The translations under genes and the position numbers were made by a program. Shown here piece by piece: positions 48,277 through 56,460 of a stretch of 64,000 nucleotides of DNA (positions within the stretch are counted from its first letter, which is position 1; each line of letters opens with the position of its first letter). Below the pieces are notes generated by a model, which did no database searches, was not told the origin of the DNA, and saw nothing but the letters and a program-made list of their open reading frames with translations. The stretch comes from Halobacteriales archaeon QH_8_64_26 (lineage in GTDB: Archaea; Halobacteriota; Halobacteria; Halobacteriales; Halococcaceae). The DNA lies in contig PXRA01000007.1 of the NCBI GenBank assembly GCA_003021725.1, forward strand, positions 111,258 through 175,257, given 5' to 3'.

Positions 48277-49772
48277 ATGACTCAACCGATCGGTTCTATC
48301 GCTGCGATCGGATACAGTGGGGTCTTTATTATGGCCGCGATCGCCTGTTTCGCGAGCCTCCGTCGGGCTCGCCGGATCGACGACACCGGGACGCGTCGTG
48401 GGCTCGCGGCGCTGCTCGTCACCTGTGGTAGCTGGGCCGTCACACAGGTCGGGTTCGTCGCCGCTCCGACCGAACGGTTCGCGGCCGGCGTGTACCTGAT
48501 CGGCTTGCGTTCGTCGCCGAACCCTTTCCTCACATCGTCGTCCAGCAGGGAAACCTCCACTGGATCGCGACCGGGCTCTCCTACGTCCTCGCCGGGATCG
48601 GGATCTTCATGCTCTTAGAACGGTTCACCGAGGCCGACTACGACACGAGGGTTCTCGCCCTCTTGGTCGGGCTCACCGGACTGCCGGTCGTCTTCTCCGT
48701 CGTCGGGTACGTGAGCCCTCGACTCCTCAATTTCAGCTACGCGCCCCTCGGCGTGGCGGCCTTCGCGATCGGGGTCCTGTTCGTCGCCGACGAGCGGTTC
48801 CTCGCCGTCCGTCTCACCGGGGACGCCGACGAGGCGGTCGTGTTCCTCGACGCCGCCGAACGGATCCGCGATCACAACCGGGCGGCTCGCGACCTGTTCC
48901 CCGAACTCGTCGGCGCGGTCGGCGACCCGATCGATTCGCTCGCGCCGATCGACTCGGTTCCCGAGTCCGAGGGAGCCCTCCTCGAACGCACCGACGGTGG
49001 CGAGACGCGGTACTACCTGGTGGACAACAGAACGGTCGGCCCGGAAGCGGCCGACATCAGGCACGTCCTGGCGTTCACTGACGTCACGGCGATCGAGCGC
49101 CAGCGCCGGGAACTCGAACGGCACAACGACCAGCTCGAAGGCTTCGCGATCTGGGTACGCCACGAGCTCCGGAACGCGCTCACGGTCGTCGGCGGGTATT
49201 CCGACTTGGCAACCGAGGCGCTAGCGGACGGCGACGTCGAGGCCGCGACCGAGGCGCTCGACACCGTCTCGGGGACCGCGGACCGGATGAACGGTACCGT
49301 CGATGACCTCGCGACCCTCGCTCGGCACGGACGGACGATCGAATGGACCGAGGCAGTCGAGTTCCGCGAGACGGTCACGGCGGCCTGGGCGGCGACCGGG
49401 ACCAGTGGGTTGGAACTCGCGATCGAGGGAGAGGGCACGATCGAGGCTGACGGCCCCCGGCTCCGGAAACTGTTCGAGAACGCCCTCGAGTTCTACACTC
49501 ACAACGGCGGCTCGGAGTTGACGGTCTCGCTGCGGGAGGATGGCTTCGCTATTAGCGACGACGGCCAGCCGCCACCGCCCGACGCGGCCGAGCGCTGCTT
49601 CGATTACGGCGACGCCGCTCCCGCAACCAGTGCCGGGATGGCACTGCCGAACGTTCGGACGCTCGCCCGGGTGCATGGCTGGAGCGCGACGATCGACCCC
49701 GAGTACGCCGATGGCCTCCGTATCGTCGTTGCCGGTGCGGTCGTCCGGGAGACCAGTGTTTTAGCGCCGTAA
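48277..49772 (+). pseudogene. Membrane-anchored sensor histidine kinase, frameshifted with apparent internal deletion
   Basis: N-terminal MTQPIGSIAAIGYSGVFIMAAIACFASLRRARR…GVYLIGL in one frame; FVAEPFPHIVVQQGNLHWIATGLSYVLAGIGIFMLLERFTEADYD…HisKA (IWVRHELRNALTVVGGYSDLA) and HATPase in another. Confidence 0.9.
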
Positions 49773-49856
49773 CGGCCGGCACCCGCGGTGTTCGCACCGA
49801 CGGTTCCGGTGTGCTCGCCGGGGGAACTCGGGCGCTCGGGACGAGGAGTGGCTCGA

Positions 49857-51209
49857 TTACTCGGGGGTCGGCGGCTCAGCGATCGCTTCTCTTCGTTCCC
49901 GCTCGTCCGCCACTCGCTCGGCGAGTTCCTTCGCTTGGCCGATTCGGCTCGAAACGCCCGCCCGCGCGGTGTAGTTCGTCAGCAGGTCGATCCCCTCGGG
50001 TAGCTCCAGGTCCCCCAGTGCATCCCAGGAGGCGTCGTAGGCCGGAAAGCCCTGTTCCCAGCGCGTCACCGAGAGCACCTCCGCACCCTGACCGAGTACC
50101 GCCTCGAACTCCCGCGCGGCGGTCTCGCCGAGTTCCTCGTCGTCACGATCGAGAATAGCGGGGTCCTTCATCCCGCCCAGAAAGGCGGTATAGACTCCCT
50201 CGCGGTCGAAGAGGCTCGCGTTCCAGGTCACGCCGAGGGTCGTTGCAGGCTCGTCCCACCGTATCTGGTACCCGAAACCCGCCCCCGCGAAGTCGCTGTC
50301 GAGGTGGACGACCGCCAGCGGGTTGTAGCGAAGGTTTCCCAGACCGTCGAGCCCTCGCGCGCCGACGGAATCGAACAGTCCGGCAGCCGTTCGCGCGTCG
50401 ACGGTCACCGCCACGCGATCGACCTCCTCTTCCCCCTCGGGCGTCGCGAGGACGAACCGCCCGTCGTCCTCGTTCATCCCCGTCCCCGCTCGCTCGATCG
50501 CACGCACCGGCGTCCCCAGGTGGACCCGATCGGCGTGGGTCGCCCGCAGCGATCGCGGCAACTGCTGTAATCCCTCGGCGAAGGAGATCGGCGGCGGGCT
50601 CTCCCCGAGAACGATCCGTTCCAGGGCCGGCTTCAGTAACGATCCCTCGCGCGCTTCGAGATCGATGAGCCCCGAGAGGGCGTGTCGGGCTGGCATCCGT
50701 GCCGGGTCCGAACCGTAGGTCCCGCCGAACAGCGGGCCGACGAGACTTTCAGCGGCCTCCCGGCCGAACTTCCGGGCGAACAGTTCCGCTGCGCTCTCCT
50801 CGGGGGTTCCCGGGGCGGTTAGCGGTTCGGCGAGTACCCGACATTTCCCCCGTGCGGAGAGCAGGTCCGTCCGCAGGAAGGCTCGCAGCGAGCGGGGCAC
50901 TTCCCGCAACTTTCCCTCGCTGTAGACGTAGATCGGTAGCTCCTCGCTGGCGAGAAGCACCTCGCTCCAGAGGCCGAGATCGTCGATCAACTCCCCGATC
51001 CCTTCGGTGAGGCGCAGGCGCTGGGGGCCGCCTTCGAGCACCCGCCGATCCTGACCACCCCTTCCGTCACGATCGCCGGCGCGAAACGAGCGGATCACCC
51101 CGCCGGGGTCCTCTTGGGCTTCGATACAGACCGCCTCGATGCCTCGCTTCCGGAGGTGATGGACCGCCGCCAGGCCGGTGATCCCGGCACCGACGACTCC
51201 GACTCTCAT
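49857..51209 (-). CDS. hemG: Protoporphyrinogen/coproporphyrinogen oxidase, HemY-type
   Basis: MRVGVVGAGITGLAAVHHLRKRG…EGGPQRLRL…GREAAESLVGPLFGGTYGSDP…GITWNASLF-like region; followed by hemH. Confidence 0.92.
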   Translation of the reverse strand: MRVGVVGAGITGLAAVHHLRKRGIEAVCIEAQEDPGGVIRSFRAGDRDGRGGQDRRVLEGGPQRLRLTEGIGELIDDLGLWSEVLLASEELPIYVYSEGKLREVPRSLRAFLRTDLLSARGKCRVLAEPLTAPGTPEESAAELFARKFGREAAESLVGPLFGGTYGSDPARMPARHALSGLIDLEAREGSLLKPALERIVLGESPPPISFAEGLQQLPRSLRATHADRVHLGTPVRAIERAGTGMNEDDGRFVLATPEGEEEVDRVAVTVDARTAAGLFDSVGARGLDGLGNLRYNPLAVVHLDSDFAGAGFGYQIRWDEPATTLGVTWNASLFDREGVYTAFLGGMKDPAILDRDDEELGETAAREFEAVLGQGAEVLSVTRWEQGFPAYDASWDALGDLELPEGIDLLTNYTARAGVSSRIGQAKELAERVADERERREAIAEPPTPE

Positions 51210-51216
51210 AGGATTC

Positions 51217-52350
51217 TCATCGGGCGGGCGCGTCGCTGGTTCCTTCGGTTGCCGTGGCGTCTCCCTTACGATCGGAATCAGTCCGGCTTCCGGGATCGAC
51301 CCGCTCGACCGGCGCGTTCAGACACATGGTGCCGGGCACATCGCGACACTGACACTGACGAAAATTATAGTAGCCCGGATCGAACTCGCCGACGAAGGGT
51401 TCGGCGAGATCGGCGAGCAACGCGGGGAAGCGCTCGTCGTCGTGGGGGATCGGCACTCGGTGGAAGTCCAGTCCGGCGTCTTCGGCCGCTTCCCGGAGTT
51501 CGATATCGAGTTCCGAGAGGGTCTCGGATTGTTCGTGCATGAAACTCACCGGCTCGACGACGACTCGCTCACAGTCGCCCTCCAGGGACTCGATCAGGTC
51601 CTCGACGTCGGGTTCGGTCCAGGGGATGTCGCGATTGCCGTGGTTCTGATAGCCCAGTTCGTACTCGGCCCCCAACGCAGCGCCGAGCGCCTCACAGAAC
51701 TCCGTGACGTAGGTGCCGTAGCGATAGCCCTCCTCGAGGTAGTACTCGGGCGTACCATGAGCGGAGAAGACGAGGGTCGTCCCCGGATCGGCGAGCGAGA
51801 TACCTTCGCTCGCTGCGAACTCCCGGACGTTGGCCCCGCGTAAGCGGGTGTAGGCCGGATGACGATGCCACCCCGAGATCGGGTCGAAGGGTACCTCCCA
51901 CTCCAGTTCCGCGATGGTTTCCTCGATGCGATCGAGAGCCGCGACGGTCGTCGAGGGACCACACAGCGGGTAGACCGGGAGCCCGACCACCCGAGAAACG
52001 CCGTCCTCGCGGGCGGCTTCGACGGCGTCGGCGATACTGGGCTCGGTGAACTGCATCCCGACGTAGGTCCGGGCGTCATACCCCCGTTCGTCGAGTTCCT
52101 CTTCGAGCGCGTCGGCTTGGCCCCTGGCTTGCTCGTCGAGCGGCGAGCCGCCGATGTCCTCGTACTCCTCGAGCAGTGCCGGTGCCCGGCGCTCGGCGAG
52201 TTCCCGCGAGCGCTCGCGGGCTTCCGCTTCGGTGTCGGCGTCCTCGAGCGCGGCGTTCTGGAAGAAGATCCGTTCGAGGTAGGGGATCACTGCTTCCTCC
52301 GTCGGTTCGGCCGGCTCGCCGAAGTTGAGCACGAGAACGCCCGTTGTCAT
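51217..52350 (-). CDS. hemH: Ferrochelatase
   Basis: GVLVLNFGEPAEPTEEAVIPYLERIF…VFSAHGTPEYYLEEG…YQNHGNRDIPWTEPDVEDLIE…VEPVSFMHEQSETLSELDIEL; C-terminal CQCRDVPGTMC. Confidence 0.96.
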   Translation of the reverse strand: MTTGVLVLNFGEPAEPTEEAVIPYLERIFFQNAALEDADTEAEARERSRELAERRAPALLEEYEDIGGSPLDEQARGQADALEEELDERGYDARTYVGMQFTEPSIADAVEAAREDGVSRVVGLPVYPLCGPSTTVAALDRIEETIAELEWEVPFDPISGWHRHPAYTRLRGANVREFAASEGISLADPGTTLVFSAHGTPEYYLEEGYRYGTYVTEFCEALGAALGAEYELGYQNHGNRDIPWTEPDVEDLIESLEGDCERVVVEPVSFMHEQSETLSELDIELREAAEDAGLDFHRVPIPHDDERFPALLADLAEPFVGEFDPGYYNFRQCQCRDVPGTMCLNAPVERVDPGSRTDSDRKGDATATEGTSDAPAR

Positions 52351-52454
52351 ATCGGGAGTTGGGAATCGAGCCTCGAATAGCTGTCGATACCGGTGTCTGC
52401 CGTCGGTTTTAGTCGTTACAATCGACCACGAAATCGGAATCGTCCCGGCTCCTT

Positions 52455-52832
52455 TCAGGTCAGCGTGGCGAGCCCGATTCCGAGCAGGAAGGCGGGGAGC
52501 AGTACCGCGGCCCCGACGCCGATGGTCGTCCGGGGCGAACCGATCGAGCCGATCGAGCGGGGTTCGGGGCGCTCCAGGCGCTCGATCAGGCCGTCGAGGC
52601 CCACGCTGGCGAGCCCGCAGGCAAGCAGAACGACGATTCCCGAGAGGAGGACTGTGGGGGGAGTTCCGAGCAGCGATACCGCGAGCGCATCACCTGCGAG
52701 CACGCCGACACCGTAGCAAAGCGGTGCCCCGAGCAACACCGAGCGCCACCCGATCGACCGGGCGTCGGTAGCGCGACCCCTAGCCGGTCGCGTATTCGAT
52801 CGGTGTCGTCTCGACGGCTGGCGGCGTGTCAT
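52455..52832 (-). CDS. Small membrane protein
   Basis: MTRRQPSRRHRSNTRPARGRATDARSIGWRSVLLGAPLCYGVGVLAGDALAVSLLG…; 3-4 hydrophobic segments. Confidence 0.6.
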   Translation of the reverse strand: MTRRQPSRRHRSNTRPARGRATDARSIGWRSVLLGAPLCYGVGVLAGDALAVSLLGTPPTVLLSGIVVLLACGLASVGLDGLIERLERPEPRSIGSIGSPRTTIGVGAAVLLPAFLLGIGLATLT

Positions 52833-52980
52833 TCTATACCTCTTCCTCGCGACGAAACGACATAAACACGCGTCAGACGCTCGCCCGAAGCCCCCTCTCG
52901 CTCGCGCTGTCCCTCTCGCCGACATGGAGCAAGGTGAGGGCGGGACAGAGTAATGCGGCGGGAGACCCTTCGGTCGGTCG

Positions 52981-54864
52981 ATGGCGCTCTTCGAGGCTCT
53001 CGCTGCCCGCCTCGCGGTCGTGCTCGCCGCCGCGTGTTCGATCGCCCTCGTCTGGTGGCTCGACGACGTTCGCGGCGAGCGGGTCGCGGCGCTTCGATCG
53101 CGCTTCCTGCTCGGCGTCCCCTGGGCGACGCTGCTTGTGCTCGCCTTCGTCCTCGCAGTGTATCTGTTCGTCCAGGGCGGCATCGACGGCTGGTACAGTC
53201 CCTCGGTGCTTCCCTTCAGGGCCTGGTCGTATCTCTACCCGCTCGGGATCCTGACCGCGCCGTTTTCCCACGCCGGGGCAGGTCACTTACTCGGGAACCT
53301 GGTCGGGACGCTTTCGTTTGCCCCGATCGCCGAGTACGCCTGGGGTCACTATCCGGAGAATCGCGACGGCTCGCTTCCCGCTTCCGCGCTACAGGCCAGT
53401 CCCATCGGCCGAATCCTCCTCTTCTTTCTCGCCGTGCTCGCCGTCGGCCTGTTGACGAGCCTGTTTGCGCTCGGGCCGGTGATCGGCTTCTCGGGGGTGG
53501 TCTTCGCGCTCGCGGGCTTCGCCGTGGTGTACTACCCGTTCGCGACCGTTATCGCGCTGGCCGTTGGCAACGTCCTCCAGTTGCTCTACTCCGCTCTCTC
53601 GAACCCAGTGACGGTCGCGAGCGCCTCGCCGAGTTTCGCCCCGCCGTGGTGGGCCGGCATCGCGATCCAGGGCCACGCGCTTGGGTTGCTCTGTGGCGTG
53701 CTCGTCGGGGTGCTTTTGATTCGCCGGCGCGAACACGCTCCTTCCGCGTTCTCGCTGTGGGTTGGCGTCCTCCTCTTGGGGGTCTCCCAGTCGCTCTGGG
53801 CGGTTTACTGGTATCGCGGTGGCGAGACCTTCGTGCTCTTCCGTGCGGTCGGTACCGTCCTCGTCTTCGCGCTCGCCGGCCTCGTCGCCGTCGGCGTCGC
53901 CACCCCTGACCGGCCCTCCCTTCTCGGTCGTGATCGCGGCCGGCGCTCCGCGCTCGATCTCGATTTCGGCCTCGGCGATACCGATTTCGACGTCGGGCGC
54001 TCCCTGCGCCGCGTCGCGACCGCCGTGCTCGTGGCTGCCCTCGTCGGGATGGCACTGCCGGCGATACCGACCAACCTCACGACTGTCGCCGACGGAACTG
54101 CCGACCCCGCCCCGGCCTCGATCGATTCCGAACGGGAAGCGGGCCCCCTCCTCGGGGACGCTGCTCGGCGGACGGGCGAACCAGCTAGCGGCCTCGCCGG
54201 CCTCGAACGCGCCGCCGGCCCCGGTGGGGTTCGCACTGCTCCCACAGCCAGAGGGGCTTCGCAGAACGCCTCGGCGCTCCGGGCGAACGGGACGGTCGCG
54301 ATCAGGGGGTATACGATCCGATACGCCGAAAGCGTTCGGAACCGGTTGGTGTCGGTGATCGACGTCTCCGCGTTCGGCGAGACGACGGCGGTGAACACGA
54401 GCGGCGTGATCGTTACGAACGCCGACCGGGAGATCTGGACGACCGCCGTCTCGAAATCGAGACTCGGGTTCGCGGGCAGCGCGACCGTCCGCGTCGGCGG
54501 GCTGGGCTGGACGAAGTCCGTCCGAGTCCGGCGCACCGGCTGGGCGGTTGCGGGCGGCAATAGCACCTACAAGGTATTCCTTCGGCCCGACGGCGAGGAC
54601 CGCCAACTCGCCTACACCGCCCCCTCGGCGACCGCACGACCCGTACTCGACGGCAGAAACGTCTCGATCGCGCCCCGGCGGGAGGGCTTTGCCGTCGTCG
54701 TGTCGAGAAACGACACGACCCTCGGGCGAGCGCCGATCCCCCGGAAGAACGGATCGGTGAGCGTCGCGGGACTCGCCTTCGAACGACAGGAAAACCGCCT
54801 CATCGCGACCTACGGCGCGACCGAACTGCAGATCGCCGAGCGCGAGACCTACCCGGGATCCTGA
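52981..54864 (+). CDS. Rhomboid-family intramembrane serine protease with large C-terminal beta-rich domain
   Basis: FSHAGAGHLLGNLVGTLSFAPIAEY (HxxxxHxxxN), GFSGVVFALAGF (GxSG), AIQGHALGLLCGVLVG (catalytic His). Confidence 0.9.
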   Translation: MALFEALAARLAVVLAAACSIALVWWLDDVRGERVAALRSRFLLGVPWATLLVLAFVLAVYLFVQGGIDGWYSPSVLPFRAWSYLYPLGILTAPFSHAGAGHLLGNLVGTLSFAPIAEYAWGHYPENRDGSLPASALQASPIGRILLFFLAVLAVGLLTSLFALGPVIGFSGVVFALAGFAVVYYPFATVIALAVGNVLQLLYSALSNPVTVASASPSFAPPWWAGIAIQGHALGLLCGVLVGVLLIRRREHAPSAFSLWVGVLLLGVSQSLWAVYWYRGGETFVLFRAVGTVLVFALAGLVAVGVATPDRPSLLGRDRGRRSALDLDFGLGDTDFDVGRSLRRVATAVLVAALVGMALPAIPTNLTTVADGTADPAPASIDSEREAGPLLGDAARRTGEPASGLAGLERAAGPGGVRTAPTARGASQNASALRANGTVAIRGYTIRYAESVRNRLVSVIDVSAFGETTAVNTSGVIVTNADREIWTTAVSKSRLGFAGSATVRVGGLGWTKSVRVRRTGWAVAGGNSTYKVFLRPDGEDRQLAYTAPSATARPVLDGRNVSIAPRREGFAVVVSRNDTTLGRAPIPRKNGSVSVAGLAFERQENRLIATYGATELQIAERETYPGS

Positions 54865-55208
54865 GCCCGGGCGACGGGCCCGAGACCACCGAGTCGGTAG
54901 ACGCCGACAACGGTGCGAGCGCCCCCCTCCTTTCCTCCCCGCTGTTTTCGAACCGGTAGCTTCTCACATCGGCGTCCTAGTAGCGCCCGCACTGTGCCGG
55001 CGACCCCGTGAAACTCGCCCTCTCGGCGAAAGCCCCGGCGCGGTCGTCGTTCCGATAGCGAGGGCTTCGCCGAGGTGAACGAACGTCGGATCGACGTCGG
55101 GGACGGAGCCGTCCGTGCTGAACCGTCTCACGGGTCGATACGGCGGTTCCCCGATGATTTGGGAAGTCGTCCGGGAGGTTTATGCTCGAAGCCGCCTCTC
55201 CCGATCGT

Positions 55209-55433
55209 ATGGGACAGTACGGATCACTGGACTACCCGCGCCTCGCCAAGCGCGGACTGCTGTTCGGCCTTCTGTTGTTCGCGGTTGGATTGCTCGGTCA
55301 GGTCGTCCTCGGTACGTCGCCGGCTACTCCGGCCTGGGAACTGACGCTACTGTTCGACCTCGAAGCGATCGGCCTCGTCGTCGCCTTTTTTTCGCCGTTC
55401 GTCTTCGGTATCTTCCTCCCACTGACGGAGTGA
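55209..55433 (+). CDS. Small two-helix membrane protein
   Basis: MGQYGSLDYPRLAKRGLLFGLLLFAVGLLGQVVLGTSPATPAWELTLLFDLEAIGLVVAFFSPFVFGIFLPLTE. Confidence 0.7.
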   Translation: MGQYGSLDYPRLAKRGLLFGLLLFAVGLLGQVVLGTSPATPAWELTLLFDLEAIGLVVAFFSPFVFGIFLPLTE

Positions 55434-55678
55434 TCCCTCTCCTCCCCTCGTATCCGGCCCCGCTCTCCCTGCCGCCGGGGGAGAGTACTTCCGGAGGGTA
55501 CACACCAGTTCCCCGGCGACCTACCCTGCTGTCCCGACGGGAGTCCGTTCGAATACGAGCCTCTCGAAAACGACTCGCTGTACTCAAGCGGCGACCCGGA
55601 ACTGGCCGTTCGCTCCGCGAGCGCGATCGTGCCGTTCCGAGCCGAGGGATACCGTCTCAAGGGGCGAGGAGGGGCCGG

Positions 55679-55855
55679 CTACTCGGAGTGTGGATACTCC
55701 TCGATTTCGGCGAATTCGGTGTTGCCACAAGCGCTACACTCCGTCGGCGGTTCGTACCGGTGGTGTTCGGGACTGCCACCGGAGACCGTACCGGCGTACA
55801 CGCCGTGGCAATCCATACAGACGTACAGTTCGGGGTGTTCGGGCGCGTGTGCCAT
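55679..55855 (-). CDS. 58-aa zinc-finger micro-protein (two CxxC)
   Basis: Manual translation MAHAPEHPELYVCMDCHGVYAGTVSGGSPEHHRYEPPTECSACGNTEFAEIEEYPHSE*; not in the ORF track (too short). Confidence 0.75.
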   Translation of the reverse strand: MAHAPEHPELYVCMDCHGVYAGTVSGGSPEHHRYEPPTECSACGNTEFAEIEEYPHSE

Positions 55856-56012
55856 GCCAACTCGATTCGACGCTCGACCGTATGTAGTTTCGGGCTCGGG
55901 ACGGTAGTCGGGGCTCGGCGGCCGACGTCCGGCGTAGCTCCCGGTCGGCTGCCTCGATCTCCGGCCGACGAGGCCGGGGGGTGATCGGGGGCGGTCTCGG
56001 CGAGCGGGCCGT

Positions 56013-56213
56013 TCAGGTCGTATCCGAACGGACCAACTGCGCGCCCCACCCCATGCTGGCGAGCCCCGCGATCGCTTCGAGAGCGACGACGATCAGCAGT
56101 ACGAGCGGCCGCTCGGGAGAGATCGCGAACAGAAAGGCCGCCGCGCCGAGCACACACAGCCCGAAGATCACGACGACGTACCCGAAGATCCGCATCGGTA
56201 TCGGGGTGTCCAT
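56013..56213 (-). CDS. Small membrane protein (66 aa)
   Basis: MDTPIPMRIFGYVVVIFGLCVLGAAAFLFAISPERPLVLLIVVALEAIAGLASMGWGAQLVRSDTT. Confidence 0.6.
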   Translation of the reverse strand: MDTPIPMRIFGYVVVIFGLCVLGAAAFLFAISPERPLVLLIVVALEAIAGLASMGWGAQLVRSDTT

Positions 56214-56460
56214 ACCCCCGGGACGACCGAGGGTTACATAGCCCCGGCGATCGGCGGCCGACCTCAGCCGAGGGGACACTCGATCGGCTCGTCGTTCGCT
56301 CTTCGTCCTTCGCCCGCCACGCCTCAGCCCTAGCACGAACTTGACCGTCGGGAAGGCGGCCAAATCGGCGGGGACGGCGGTGGTTTTTATACTACCGCGG
56401 GCTACGACGAGCTACGATGGACCGCTTCGTGACTCGGGGTAGGATTTCCGGACGGTGCCC

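Noticed and set aside
53389-54606. 405-aa minus-strand ORF opposite the rhomboid gene, and 57439..58719 opposite coxA
   Set aside because: Shadow ORFs with no hydrophobic or catalytic signatures; opposing strands are clear genes
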